Shown: positions 1-9,086, counted from the first letter of the stretch. The stretch: DNA of 64,000 bases from JAGVSZ01 sp019137045 (GCA_046347635.1 JAXMFT010000005.1:62001-126000); one strand, 5' to 3'. Notes: generated by a model not told the origin, from the sequence alone. Translations and numbers: made by a program.

Positions 1-124
1 TCTGGTACAGGCCGTACTGCAGGTACGCGTACGCGCGCGCGTGGCCGCGGCTCGCGAAGAAGAACTCCGGGTCGGGGTTGAGCTGAAAGGGCTTCCCGTT
101 CAGCCCGTAGAAGGCTTCGTACAT
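1..124 (-). CDS. XrtA/PEP-CTERM system-associated ATPase, ExeA/GspA-like (N-terminal fragment)
   Basis: Only the first 41 codons are inside the window; the gene runs off the left edge. The protein begins MYEAFYGLNGKPFQLNPDPE and continues with FFFASRGHARAYAYLQYGL. This is the very conserved N-terminus of the ExeA-like AAA ATPase found in exosortase/PEP-CTERM exopolysaccharide loci (family remembered as TIGR03015). The Walker motifs lie outside the window. The ATG is at 124-122, just after the stop of the outer-membrane protein gene upstream, so it is probably co-transcribed with it. Family assignment is firm; the exact role in polysaccharide secretion is not established. Confidence 0.85.
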   Translation of the reverse strand, partial: MYEAFYGLNGKPFQLNPDPEFFFASRGHARAYAYLQYGLYQ

Positions 125-134
125 CGCTGCGCTT

Positions 135-1706
135 TCAGAAGCGGTGGTTGAGGCCGACGTACACCGTGAAGGCGGTGTAGTCGTTCGTGAGGTTGGAGTC
201 GAAGTCGGTGTAGGTGAGGCCGGTGACGCCGTCGGTCTTCGGGCTGAGCTGCGTCCCGGCCGACACGAGGAAGGCGTTGGTGGTCGATTTTCCGGCGAGC
301 GGCGCGGTCGCCACCGTCTCGTAGCGCGTCGCGGTCGCGTTCAGGCTGGTGAAGGGCGTCAGCTGGTGGCTGTACGTGATCGCCCCGCCGCGCTGGGTGT
401 TGTTCTGGCCGAAGCTGAGCTGCGGCGGCAGCGCGGCGCCGGTGCCGCCCGAGATCGCCTCCTGCTTGCGGTTGTACACGGTGAACGCGGTCGAGTTGCG
501 CACGCCGACTAGCGTGAAGGTCGCCGACACCTGCTCGTACAGGATCACCTGCTGGATGTAGTAGTTGAGCGGGCTCTGCAGCGTCGCGGGCAGGCCGCTG
601 GTGGCGAGGAACTGCTGCACCGCCTGCGCGCGCTGGACCGGGTCGGGGATCCGGGTGGTGAAGAGGGCGTTGAGCAGCCCGGCGATGTTGCCGCCCGCCG
701 GCGCCGCGAAGAGCTGCTGCGGGTAGGTCGAGATGTCGCGCGAGGCGTTGACGTCGAACGCGGTGAACGGGTTGCGGTGCGTGACCTGGGCGAGGTAGGA
801 CGACCCGAAGAAGCGCTCCTGCCAGTTGCCCTTGACCAGCGTGCGCTCGGTCGGCCGCCACTCGCCGCCGCCGCCGTAGACGATGTTGTCCGACTGCGTC
901 AGGTAGTAGTTGTTCCACTCGTAGCCGCCGATCGCGTACACGAGCACCTGCGGGTCGGGGCGCCAGTTGAGGTAGCCGCGCACGATCTCGCTGCTCGTGT
1001 TCCGCTCCTGCTCCTTGAAGGACGTGGTCGTCGCCGACGCGTCGGCGCTCCACCCGAAGGTGCGGATGGGCGAGTCGAGCCGGCCGGACCACACCTGCGT
1101 GAACGACGAGGTCGATCCCGGCGCGTTCTGCACCTGGCCGAGGTTGCTCCAGATGCTGTCGCTGCGCAGGAGGTAGGTGGTGCCGCCCGGGAACACGCCG
1201 CGGATGTACGGGCTCAGCCGGAACCCGACGGACGTGTAGCGGTTGTTCGTGACGCCGATGTTGCTCGCGGGCGTGGGCGCGAACGGCGAGAGGTACGACT
1301 GGCTGACGTTGGCGGCGCCCTCGATGAAGAAGAACTTCTCGATCGCCTCGACGCTGCCGAGCAGGTTCGCGTTGACGAAGATGTTCTGGCTGCCGGAGTT
1401 CGTGTTGTAGTCGCCGGCGTAGTAGTTCCCCGACACGCCGAGGTTGCCGTTGAGCTGGACGCGCGCCCCGTTGCCGGCGATGCCGAGGTTGGCGCCGAGG
1501 GTGGTGACGAGGCTCGACTGCGCCTGCCCCGAGGATGCGAGGTTGGCGTTGTCGGTGTAGGTCTCGCGCACGCTCACCGACGGCGTGAGGCGCCAGGTCT
1601 CCGCCCCGGCCGGAGTCGAAACGACCCCGGTCGCGGAACCCAGCACGAGCGCTGATTCGGCCGCAATCACCTGGAACGTCCTGAGCCTCGATCCGCTCGC
1701 CGTCAC
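135..1706 (-). CDS. PEP-CTERM/exopolysaccharide locus outer-membrane beta-barrel protein
   Basis: A 523-residue protein with an N-terminal hydrophobic export signal (about residues 12-35, ending near PAGAE). A long series of alternating, aromatic-rich beta strands follows, and the protein ends in Phe, as outer-membrane barrels do. Its place between the tyrosine autokinase and the ExeA-like ATPase matches the uncharacterised PEP-CTERM-associated barrel family (remembered as TIGR03016). It may help the polymer cross the outer membrane, but that is inferred from position. The start is GTG with a G-rich stretch before it; a later in-frame GTG is possible. It lies 42 bases after the autokinase stop, in the same operon. 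Confidence 0.8.
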   Translation of the reverse strand: MTASGSRLRTFQVIAAESALVLGSATGVVSTPAGAETWRLTPSVSVRETYTDNANLASSGQAQSSLVTTLGANLGIAGNGARVQLNGNLGVSGNYYAGDYNTNSGSQNIFVNANLLGSVEAIEKFFFIEGAANVSQSYLSPFAPTPASNIGVTNNRYTSVGFRLSPYIRGVFPGGTTYLLRSDSIWSNLGQVQNAPGSTSSFTQVWSGRLDSPIRTFGWSADASATTTSFKEQERNTSSEIVRGYLNWRPDPQVLVYAIGGYEWNNYYLTQSDNIVYGGGGEWRPTERTLVKGNWQERFFGSSYLAQVTHRNPFTAFDVNASRDISTYPQQLFAAPAGGNIAGLLNALFTTRIPDPVQRAQAVQQFLATSGLPATLQSPLNYYIQQVILYEQVSATFTLVGVRNSTAFTVYNRKQEAISGGTGAALPPQLSFGQNNTQRGGAITYSHQLTPFTSLNATATRYETVATAPLAGKSTTNAFLVSAGTQLSPKTDGVTGLTYTDFDSNLTNDYTAFTVYVGLNHRF

Positions 1707-1748
1707 TCCCCCGCCCTTTGTGGCTCCGTATCCTTGTTGTGTCCCGCC

Positions 1749-2690
1749 CTACTGCCCCTGCCGGTAGCCGTAGCCGTAGTACGCGTTCATGTCGGAGGCG
1801 CGCGCCTTGTTGAGCAGCGTCAGCACCACCGGGCAGCGCTCCACCGTCGCCAGCGCCTGCTTCACCGTGTTGCTGGTGGTCTGGTCGGCCTCCACCACCA
1901 CCACGATCTGGCCCATGTGCGTCGCGAGCACCGGCGACTCGGTGGTGAGCAGCAGCGGCGGGGAGTCGAACACGATGATCCGGTCCGGGTAGCGCGAGGC
2001 CATCTCGTGCACGAGCCGCGTCATCGCCTCGCTCGCCAGCAGTTCCGTGGCGCGCTCGTGCCGCGTGCCGGCCGGCAGCACCGAGAGCTTCTCGACGTTG
2101 GTCCGCAGCATCACGCCCGACAGGTCGCGCAGCGGGTCGGTCAGCGCGTCGAGCAGCCCGGGCGCCTGCGGCAGCCCGAGGATCTCGAGCACCGACGGGT
2201 TGGCGACGTCGGCGTCGACCAGCAGCACGGTGTTGTCGAGCTCCATCGCCATGCTCATTGCGAGGTTGACCGCGCAGAAGCTCTTGCCCTCGCCGGCGAG
2301 CGCGCTGGTCACCATCACCAGGTTGCCGTCCTTCACGCGCGCGCCGCTCTTGCCCTGCGCGTTCTCCAGCACCGGGCGCTTGATCACCCGGAACTCGCGC
2401 GCGATCGGCGTCTGCGGCGCGTCCGGCGTGACCAGCCCGGCGCGCGCGAGGCGTGCGAGGTCGATCGCGACCCGCGGCGTCGCGGGCGCGTCTTCCGCCC
2501 GGGGCAGGCCCGGGCGCGACGCCGGCGCGCGCGCGCGCCCGGCCGGCGCGGGCGCGGGCGGGTCGGGGCGCTCGAGCACGAGCGGGTCGGCGTCGCCGTT
2601 CGCGCCGGCCTCGCGCAGCCCGTCCTGCAGGTCGACGCCGGTGCGCTTGAGCTCTTCCAGGCGCTTCGCGGCTTGTTCGATCAGACCCAT
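1749..2690 (-). CDS. XrtA-associated bacterial tyrosine autokinase (BY-kinase)
   Basis: A 313-residue cytoplasmic BY-kinase that partners with the chain-length protein encoded just upstream. Visible motifs: Walker A in the ALAGEGKS segment (about residue 135), a Walker A'-type LLVDADVANPS segment, and a Walker B-type IIVFDSPPLL segment. The C-terminus has a tyrosine cluster (YYGYGY), the usual autophosphorylation tail. The first 90 residues are charged and Pro/Ala rich, as in the PEP-CTERM subfamily of these kinases. Phosphorylation cycles normally control polymer length and export. It sits 10 bases after the chain-length gene, clearly in one operon. Confidence 0.9.
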   Translation of the reverse strand: MGLIEQAAKRLEELKRTGVDLQDGLREAGANGDADPLVLERPDPPAPAPAGRARAPASRPGLPRAEDAPATPRVAIDLARLARAGLVTPDAPQTPIAREFRVIKRPVLENAQGKSGARVKDGNLVMVTSALAGEGKSFCAVNLAMSMAMELDNTVLLVDADVANPSVLEILGLPQAPGLLDALTDPLRDLSGVMLRTNVEKLSVLPAGTRHERATELLASEAMTRLVHEMASRYPDRIIVFDSPPLLLTTESPVLATHMGQIVVVVEADQTTSNTVKQALATVERCPVVLTLLNKARASDMNAYYGYGYRQGQ

Positions 2691-2700
2691 GAACCGTTCC

Positions 2701-4275
2701 TCAGATCAGGCCGCCGCGCACCGACAGGTAGAGCATCGCGGTCGCGAACATGCCGACCAGGGCCGCGACCCCGCCGGCGAACATGAACAGGCCGCGCCGG
2801 CGCTTGGCGACCACCGCGGGCGAATTGAGCAGGCTCACCGTGCCGAGCACCGGGCGCTGGGTCAGCTCGCGCAGCGAGCGCGCGTCGGGGAAGGTCGGCA
2901 GCACCTGGCTGAACACGAAGCTCACGAACAGCCCCGCGCCGAGCGCGGCCGCCAGCACGCCCGGCAGCAGCACGAGGCGATTGGGCGCGACCGGGTTCTG
3001 CGCCACGGTGGGCGGGTCGATGATGCGGAAGTCGGCGAGCCCGGTGGCGGCGTCCATCTGGTTGGCGAGCGCGGCCGACTCGCGCCGGGCGAGCAGGCTC
3101 TCGTAGTTGCGCTTCTGCACCTCGTAGTCGCGGTTGAGCTGCGCGAGCTCGGCCTCGACCTGCGGCAGCTTGGAGGCCGCGGCCTGCAGCTGCTTGTGGC
3201 GCACTTCCAGCTCGCCCACCTTCGCGCGCAGCGCCGCGACGTTCGCCTCCGACTCGGCGAGCGCGAGGCGCAGCTGCGCGAACACCGGGTTCGTGGCCGT
3301 GCTGAGCGGCGGCGCCTTGCCGGCGGGCTTCTCGGCGGCCGCCTTCCGGCGCGCCTCGACCTCGGCGCGCTTCTCGTCCTCGAGCTGCGCCAGCACGCGC
3401 CGCGTGCCGACGACGTCGGGATGCTGCTCGGTGTAGCGGCGCAGCAGCTCGTCGAGGTTGCGCTTCAGGCCGTCGATGCGCGCGTCGAGCTCGGACACCG
3501 CCGGCGCGCCGGTGGCGCCGGCCGGCGACTCGGGCAGGAACACCGGGTCCTCGCCCGCCACCTCGCGCTTGAGCGCGTCGCGCGACTGCTCGGCGGCGCG
3601 CAGCGCGAGGCGCGCCCCGCTCAGCTCCTCGCCGAGCGCGGTCATCTTGGCGAAGTAGTCGCGCCCGTCCGGGCCCATCAGGCCCATGTTCTTGAGCTTG
3701 AACTCCTTGACCCGGTTCTCCGCCTCCTCGAGGCGCTTCTCGTAGGTGCGGATCTGCTCCTCGATGAAGCGCCGCGCGGTGTCCGCGCCCTTGCGCTGGT
3801 CGCCGAGGCTCGACTCGACGAAGATCGACAGCAGCGCCTGCACCACGCGCTTCGCCTCGTCGCGGTTGGAGTCGCGGTAGGCGATCATGTAGAGGTTCTC
3901 GCGCCCGCCGCCGCGCACCTGCAGCGTGCGCGCGAGCTCGTCGATCAGGCGCTCGCGCTCGCGCGGGGTCTTGACCTGCAGGTCGAGGTCGGCCATGCGG
4001 ATCAGCTTCTCGATGTTGGGCCGGCTGATCAGCGTGCGGCTGAGGATGTTGATCTGCTGCTCGACGTCGGGCTGCACCGCGAGCCCCGACATGAGCGGCT
4101 TCAGGATCGACTGCGTGTCCACGTGCACGCGGGCGGTGGCCTCGTACTTGTCCGGCGTGCGGTAGAGCACGCCGACGCCGACCACCGCCACCAGCCAGGC
4201 GACCCCGAGCCCCACCCAGCGGCGGCGCCACATGCCGCGCACGTGGATCATCAGCTGGCGGAGCAGTTCGTCCAT
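2701..4275 (-). CDS. XrtA system polysaccharide chain-length determinant (Wzz/GNVR type)
   Basis: A 524-residue inner-membrane protein. There is one transmembrane segment near residues 19-37 (WVGLGVAWLVAVVGVGVLY) and a long periplasmic region with predicted coiled coil (about 170-400, many Glu/Arg/Ala/Leu). A Pro-rich stretch (PTVAQNPVAPNR) precedes two C-terminal hydrophobic segments at about 425-450 and 490-515. This is the layout of Wzz/GNVR proteins of PEP-CTERM loci, which set polymer length together with the BY-kinase. The kinase domain is a separate gene here, downstream. Start ATG at 4275. The gap to the export lipoprotein gene is 35 bases, so they form one operon. Confidence 0.9.
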   Translation of the reverse strand: MDELLRQLMIHVRGMWRRRWVGLGVAWLVAVVGVGVLYRTPDKYEATARVHVDTQSILKPLMSGLAVQPDVEQQINILSRTLISRPNIEKLIRMADLDLQVKTPRERERLIDELARTLQVRGGGRENLYMIAYRDSNRDEAKRVVQALLSIFVESSLGDQRKGADTARRFIEEQIRTYEKRLEEAENRVKEFKLKNMGLMGPDGRDYFAKMTALGEELSGARLALRAAEQSRDALKREVAGEDPVFLPESPAGATGAPAVSELDARIDGLKRNLDELLRRYTEQHPDVVGTRRVLAQLEDEKRAEVEARRKAAAEKPAGKAPPLSTATNPVFAQLRLALAESEANVAALRAKVGELEVRHKQLQAAASKLPQVEAELAQLNRDYEVQKRNYESLLARRESAALANQMDAATGLADFRIIDPPTVAQNPVAPNRLVLLPGVLAAALGAGLFVSFVFSQVLPTFPDARSLRELTQRPVLGTVSLLNSPAVVAKRRRGLFMFAGGVAALVGMFATAMLYLSVRGGLI

Positions 4276-4310
4276 GGAGGGCGTCGTCCTCTAGCGCGCG
4301 CGGGTGCGGG

Positions 4311-4949
4311 TCAGAACCAGCTCTGCGGGATGATCAGCACGTCGCCGGGCTTCACGTCGACGTTCGCGGACACGTCGCCGCGCTTCACCAGGTCGCGCAG
4401 CCGCACGTTGTACTGCGCGTTGTTGTCGCTCGGCCGCAGCAGCACCGCGGCGTTGCCGTCGGCGAAGTCGGTCAGCCCGCCCACCGCGATCATCACGTCG
4501 AGCATCGTCATCTTCTGGCGGTAGGGCAGCGCGGCGGGCTTCTGCGCCTCGCCGATCACGCGGATCGACTCGCTCTGCGGGCCGACGAAGCCGGTGACGA
4601 TCACGGTGACGACCGGATCGCGGATGTACTTCGCGAGCGCCTTCTCGATGTCGCGCGCGAGCGTGGTCGGGTCCTTGCCCATCGCGGGCAGGTCCTCGAC
4701 GAGCGGCGTCGTGATCAGGCCGTCCGGGCGCACCGGCACCGACTGCGAGAGCTCGGGGTTGCGCCACACCACGATGTTGACGTTGTCGCCCGGCCCGATG
4801 ACGTAGCGATAGTCCGGCGTCGCCGCCGCGCTGGGCGCCGGCGGGTGCGCAGTGGTCGAGCACGCGGCGAGCGTCGCAGCCGCGGCGATCAGCAGCAGTC
4901 CGCTCGCCACGGTCCGGGCGCGGTGGGCGATTCTTGTACAGGCGCGCAT
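4311..4949 (-). CDS. XrtA system polysaccharide export lipoprotein (Wza/EpsE-like)
   Basis: A 212-residue lipoprotein with signal peptide and lipobox (TLAAC, Cys about residue 30). A polysaccharide-export domain follows (YVIGPGDNVNIVVWRNPELS, then DGLITTPLVEDLPAMG) and then an SLBB-like region (IRVIGEAQKPAALPYR). It ends in Trp-Phe. Short Wza-like proteins of this kind form the periplasmic/outer-membrane exit for the polymer in exosortase loci. It is the first gene of the minus-strand operon. The ATG at 4949 follows a purine-rich AAAGGGGAAAAGG stretch. Confidence 0.9.
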   Translation of the reverse strand: MRACTRIAHRARTVASGLLLIAAAATLAACSTTAHPPAPSAAATPDYRYVIGPGDNVNIVVWRNPELSQSVPVRPDGLITTPLVEDLPAMGKDPTTLARDIEKALAKYIRDPVVTVIVTGFVGPQSESIRVIGEAQKPAALPYRQKMTMLDVMIAVGGLTDFADGNAAVLLRPSDNNAQYNVRLRDLVKRGDVSANVDVKPGDVLIIPQSWF

Positions 4950-5255
4950 CCTTTTCCCCTTTCCCGTGAAAAAACAAGAGCTAGCAGGCGGATATTACTG
5001 CTTTTTCGAGGCGTGCAGCGAGGAATTGCAGTTTACCCGCTTCGGGGGGCCAAACCTATCCGACGGATGGCCGGTATTGCTCCGGGCGCCGTGAAAATGC
5101 CGCACTTTCACAATTGTTGACCGCGCCCCGCGCCCCGCTCGCGCGCGCGGCGTGCAGACTCGCCGCAACGGCCGTGGTGACGGCCCGATTTTATGACTCT
5201 GGCATGACACGCGGCGCCGCCCCGGCGGGGCGGCGCCCGGCCCGGACGAGCCCCG
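4950..5255. promoter_or_regulatory. Divergent control region between the exopolysaccharide operon and prsT
   Basis: About 300 bases without a gene, serving two operons that point away from each other. It is less GC-rich near 4960-5120. The only clear structure is an inverted repeat GTGAAA (5091-5096), nine-base spacer, TTTCAC (5106-5111), which could be a regulator site. I could not assign a convincing -35/-10 pair or a sigma-54 element with correct spacing on either strand. Confidence 0.4.
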
Positions 5256-8066
5256 ATGCCCACCCTCCGCTCCCTGCTGTCCGCCGCGGCGCTGGCCGCG
5301 GCGCTCGCCGCCGCCCCGCTCGTCGCCGCGCGGGCCCAGTCGCCGGCGCAGCTGTACGAGAACGCGCTGGCGCGCTTCGAGAAGAACGACGTCGCGGGCG
5401 CCGTCATCCAGCTCAAGAACGCCCTCCAGCAGGACCCCCGGCTGCTCGCGGCCCACGTCCTGCTCGGCCGGGCCCTGCTCGCCGAGGGCGACGCCGGCGG
5501 GGCCGAGGCGGCGCTGTCGCGGGCGGTGGGCCTCGGAGTGAACCGGAGCGAGGTCGCGCTGCCGTTCGCGCAGGCGCTGTTCGCGCAGGGCAAGTTCCAG
5601 GCGGTCCTCGACCGCTTGCCCCCGGAGGCGGCGCCGCCGGCGCAGCGCGCGGCGCTGCTCGTGCTGCGCGGGCGGGCGCAGCTCGGGCTCGGGGACGCGA
5701 GAGCGGCCGAGCGCTCGCTCCAGGATGCGCTCGCGGCCGACCGGACGTTCGTGCCCGCGCTGCTCGCCCTCGCGGAGCTGTCGATGCGGGAGGGCAAGGG
5801 GGCGGAGGCGGCGAAGCTCGCCGAGGCCGCCGCCGCCGCGGCACCGAAGGATCCGAGCGTGTGGCACGTCCGCGGCACGCTCGCGCAGGACCGGGGCGAC
5901 GCCCAGGGCGCGCTCGACGGCTACTCGCGGGCGCTCGCGCTGAACGAGCGCCTGCTCGAGCCACGCGTCGCGCGCGCGACGCGTCACCTCGACTTCGGGC
6001 GCCTCGACGACGCGGGCCGGGACGTGGCGCAGCTGCGCAAACTCCACCCGCGGCAGCCGCGCGCGCTCTACGTGCGCGCGCTGTACGCGAGCCGGCGCGG
6101 CGACGAGGCCGGGACGCGCGAGGCGCTGTCCGAGCTCACCCGCGCGATCGACCCGGCGCCGCGGGAGCTGCTGCGCCGGAGCGCGCCGGAGCTGCTGCTG
6201 ATCGGCGGGCTCGCGCATCACGGCCTGAACCAGTACGAGAAGGCGTCGAGCTACCTCGCCGACTACCTCGCGGTCGAGCCCGGGCACGTCGGCGCGCGCA
6301 AGCTCCTCGCCTCGATCGCGCTCGCGCAGGGCGACGTGCGCGACGCGATCGCGCGCCTCGAGCCGGCCCGCAAGGCGGCGCCGAAGGACCCCCAGGTGCT
6401 GACGCTGCTCGCGTCTGCCCACATGGTTCGGCGAGAGTATGCGCTCGCTTCAGGGTACCTCGACGAGGCGCTCGCGCTGAGCGGCGGCGCGGCCGGGGTC
6501 GAGGCGGTGGCCGGGTTCAACCTCATCGCGAGCGGGCAGGCGGCCGCCGGCCTGCAGCGCCTCGAGCGGGCGTTCGAGAAGGACCCGGGGCAGTCGCGGG
6601 CGGGGCTCGTCCTGGCGACGAGCCACCTGCGGCGCGGCAACGCGCCGGCCGCGGTGGCCATCGCCGCAAAGATCGTCGAGCGGGAGCCGAAGAACCCGGT
6701 CGCGCTCAATCTCCTCGGCCAGGCGAGGCTCGCCGCGGGGGACCACAAGGGCGCGCGCGCCGCGTACGAGGCGGCGGTGGCCGCGGAGCCCGGCGCGGTC
6801 GCGGCGCGCGTGAACCTCGCGCGGCTCGACCTCGCCGAGCGCAACGTCGAGGGCGGCCGGGCGCGGCTGGAGGCGCTGGTCCAGGAGCAGCCGCAGAACA
6901 CGGTGCCGATGTACGAGCTCGCCCTGCTGGAGGCGCGCGCCGGCCGCACGGACGAGGCGATCCGCTGGCTGGAGAAGGTCCGCGCGCTCGACCGGCGCCA
7001 CGTCGCCGCGTCGGCGCAGCTCATCGACCTCTACGTGCGCGTCAAGGCGCCGGACAAGGCCACGGAGGTCGCCAAGGGGCTGGAGGCGGCGCTGCCGGAG
7101 GACCTCGACGCGCAGCTCGCGCTCGGCCGCGCCTACCTCGCCTTAGGCGACGCGGCGTCCGCGCGCTCCGCGCTCACGCGCGCCACGCGCCTCGCCGGCT
7201 ACGGCGCCGCGCGGCAGACCGAGATCGCCCGCTACCAGGTCGCGCTCGGCAACCTCGACGGCGCGGTCTACAGCCTCGACAAGGCGCTCGCGGGCAACCC
7301 GGAGTACCTGCCCGCGCAGGCGCTGATGACCGAGGTGGCGATCGGCCGGCGCGACTTCGCGCAGGCCGAGACGCGCGCCAAGGCGATCGTGCAGCGCTAC
7401 CCGCAGCGCGCGGTCGGCTACCGGCTGGCGGCGGACGTCGCGCACGCGCGCGGCAGGGAGTCCGAAGCGCTCGCCGGATACCGGGCCGCGCACGCGAAGG
7501 AGCCGACGACCGAAAGCGCGATCCGCGCGTACCGCGCCCTGCTGCAGGCGGGAAACGCGGCGCAGGCGGCCGAGTTCATGGAGGGATGGGTGAAGGGCCA
7601 CGCGGACGACCTGCTCGCCCTGCGCGCCCTGGCCGACGGCTATCTGCAGGCGAAGAACTACGCCGCGGCACGCGCGCGCTACGAGCGCCTGCTGCAACGG
7701 CGGGGCGAGGACGCGTACGCGCTGAACAACCTCGCGAACGTGCTGCTCCAGCTGGGCGACCGCGGCGCGCTCGCGCCGGCCGAGCGCGCGCACGCGCTGG
7801 CGCCGCAGGATGCGGCCGTCCAGGACACGCTCGGCTGGGTGCTGGTGCAGCAGGGGCAGCTCGAGCGCGGGCTGCGGCACCTGCGCGAGGCGCGGTTGCG
7901 CGAGCCGGGCAACCCGGAGATCCGCTACCACCTCGCCGCCGCGCTGGCGCGGGCGGGGCGGCCGGGCGAGGCGCGCGCGGAGCTCGAGCAGGCGCTGAAG
8001 AGCGACCGGCCGTTCGACGGCGCCGCGGACGCGCGGCGCCTGCTGGGCGAGCTCCCGCGCTCGTAG
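5256..8066 (+). CDS. prsT: PEP-CTERM/XrtA system TPR-repeat protein PrsT
   Basis: A 936-residue exported protein: signal peptide over about residues 1-28, then tetratricopeptide repeats almost to the C-terminus. Repeats carry the usual pattern (for example AQLYENALARFEKNDVAGA, then IQLKNALQQDPRLLAAHVLL). Length, the opening ALARFEKNDVAGAVIQLKNA and position beside the exopolysaccharide operon match the PrsT family (remembered as TIGR02917). No lipobox Cys is seen. The function is unproven; a scaffold role in polymer or surface-protein assembly is plausible. It is transcribed divergently from the polysaccharide operon. Confidence 0.9.
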   Translation: MPTLRSLLSAAALAAALAAAPLVAARAQSPAQLYENALARFEKNDVAGAVIQLKNALQQDPRLLAAHVLLGRALLAEGDAGGAEAALSRAVGLGVNRSEVALPFAQALFAQGKFQAVLDRLPPEAAPPAQRAALLVLRGRAQLGLGDARAAERSLQDALAADRTFVPALLALAELSMREGKGAEAAKLAEAAAAAAPKDPSVWHVRGTLAQDRGDAQGALDGYSRALALNERLLEPRVARATRHLDFGRLDDAGRDVAQLRKLHPRQPRALYVRALYASRRGDEAGTREALSELTRAIDPAPRELLRRSAPELLLIGGLAHHGLNQYEKASSYLADYLAVEPGHVGARKLLASIALAQGDVRDAIARLEPARKAAPKDPQVLTLLASAHMVRREYALASGYLDEALALSGGAAGVEAVAGFNLIASGQAAAGLQRLERAFEKDPGQSRAGLVLATSHLRRGNAPAAVAIAAKIVEREPKNPVALNLLGQARLAAGDHKGARAAYEAAVAAEPGAVAARVNLARLDLAERNVEGGRARLEALVQEQPQNTVPMYELALLEARAGRTDEAIRWLEKVRALDRRHVAASAQLIDLYVRVKAPDKATEVAKGLEAALPEDLDAQLALGRAYLALGDAASARSALTRATRLAGYGAARQTEIARYQVALGNLDGAVYSLDKALAGNPEYLPAQALMTEVAIGRRDFAQAETRAKAIVQRYPQRAVGYRLAADVAHARGRESEALAGYRAAHAKEPTTESAIRAYRALLQAGNAAQAAEFMEGWVKGHADDLLALRALADGYLQAKNYAAARARYERLLQRRGEDAYALNNLANVLLQLGDRGALAPAERAHALAPQDAAVQDTLGWVLVQQGQLERGLRHLREARLREPGNPEIRYHLAAALARAGRPGEARAELEQALKSDRPFDGAADARRLLGELPRS

Positions 8067-8163
8067 AGGCCTGTCACAGTCGGGCGTCGGACCGCCTTAC
8101 AGACGGTCCGCGACGACCCCTCGGCGTGATTGCAAATCGCTGTTTCTACAGCGACTTTCCAGT

Positions 8164-8178
8164 CGGTATGCGAATTGC
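8164..8178 (+). promoter_or_regulatory. Sigma-54-like -24/-12 promoter of the XDP1-like PEP-CTERM gene
   Basis: CGGTAT-GCGAA-TTGC: the GG and GC doublets have the exact sigma-54 spacing, and the -12 half is perfect. The -24 half is weaker than the TGGCAC consensus. The -12 GC is 44 bases before the ATG, as at the three other PEP-CTERM genes in this window. Confidence 0.5.
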
Positions 8179-8180
8179 TA

Positions 8181-8202
8181 CGAGTCGGGTGGCAACGACT
8201 CG
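8181..8202. repeat. Inverted repeat in the leader of the first PEP-CTERM gene
   Basis: CGAGTCG (8181-8187), eight-base spacer, CGACTCG (8196-8202). It lies between the predicted -12 element and the ATG, so it would be in the 5' leader as a short hairpin, or act as an operator at the transcription start. Confidence 0.45.
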
Positions 8203-8221
8203 ATGCAAGGCAGTGTTGACA

Positions 8222-9037
8222 ATGCGCAGACCCGACCGACTCGCACTTCTCGGCCTCGCGGCGGCAGCCGCGGCCTTCGGCACTCCCGCTTCCGCGGCGA
8301 CCACCACGTGGAACTTCAACGCCGGGTCGCCCACCTGCTCGATGAGCGGCTCGGGCGACGGGCTGTCGCGCAACTGCGGCCCTGGGCCGACCGTCACCGC
8401 GACCGGCTGGGCCAACACCGGCGGCGCGTCGAACACGCTGCTCGAGCAGGCCTACCTGCCGCTGTGGGGCGGCGGGCTCGGGGTGGAGAACCGCGACCGC
8501 CCGGGCGGTCCGGGCGACGGACGGGACGACACCGAGAACTCGGGGTCGAACGGCGAGCACGCGATCGACAACGAGGACCGCAAGGACGCGGTCCTGCTGT
8601 CGTTCTCCGCGCCGGTGATGCTGACCGACATCCAGATCGGCTGGAAGGGCGCGGGCTCGGACATGACCGTGCTCGCCTTCACCGGCGGCGACGGAGGGGC
8701 GGGCTGCGCCGCGATCGCCGGGCAGACGTACGCCGCACTGACGACCTGCGGCTGGAACTTCGTGCGGCACATCGGGAACGTGCCGACCGGCACGTCCCAG
8801 TCGATCAACAACGCGTCGGTGTACTCGCAGCTCTGGCTGGTCGGGAGCTACATCAGCACCATCGCGACCGGGTCCGCGACCAACGTGCAGACGATCGGCA
8901 CGCTCGGCGCCGCGAGCGACCACGTGAAGCTCCTCTCCGTGACCGGCGACCCGAACGGGCGCGTGCCGGAGCCGGGAACGGCGGCGCTGCTGGGGATCGC
9001 CGCGCTGGGCTTCTGGCGGCTGCGGCGCAAGGGCTGA
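8222..9037 (+). CDS. PEP-CTERM surface protein, XDP1-like
   Basis: A 271-residue exported protein with a signal peptide (about 1-26, ending in PASA). The C-terminal sorting tail is VPEPGTAALLGIAALGFW followed by RLRRKG: PEP motif, hydrophobic helix and basic end, recognised and cleaved by exosortase XrtA. The middle (GGGLGVENRDRPG, GEHAIDNEDRKDAVLLSF, DIQIGWKGAGSDMTVLAF) resembles the exosortase-dependent surface protein XDP1 family as I remember it. The chosen ATG at 8222 gives a clean signal peptide; the in-frame ATG at 8168 would overlap the predicted promoter. The gene is monocistronic, with its own promoter and terminator. Its function on the cell surface is unknown. Confidence 0.85.
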   Translation: MRRPDRLALLGLAAAAAAFGTPASAATTTWNFNAGSPTCSMSGSGDGLSRNCGPGPTVTATGWANTGGASNTLLEQAYLPLWGGGLGVENRDRPGGPGDGRDDTENSGSNGEHAIDNEDRKDAVLLSFSAPVMLTDIQIGWKGAGSDMTVLAFTGGDGGAGCAAIAGQTYAALTTCGWNFVRHIGNVPTGTSQSINNASVYSQLWLVGSYISTIATGSATNVQTIGTLGAASDHVKLLSVTGDPNGRVPEPGTAALLGIAALGFWRLRRKG

Positions 9038-9056
9038 CTCGACCCGCCTCCACGCG

Positions 9057-9086
9057 ACGCCGACCGGTGACCCGGTCGGCGTTTTT
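9057..9086 (+). terminator. Rho-independent terminator after the XDP1-like gene
   Basis: Perfect 11-base stem (9057-9067 with 9072-9082), loop TGAC, followed by five T residues. It lies 20 bases after the stop codon. Confidence 0.9.

Noticed and set aside
5068..5080. TGGCCGGTATTGC in the divergent region as a sigma-54 site
   Set aside because: Spacing is two bases short of the requirement.
8089..8109. GGACCG/CGGTCC hairpin after prsT as a terminator
   Set aside because: Short six-base stem, no following T-tract.
8190..8208. TGGCAACGACTCGATGCAA as an alternative sigma-54 promoter of the first PEP-CTERM gene
   Set aside because: GG-to-GC spacing is two bases too long; the element at 8164-8178 has the correct spacing.
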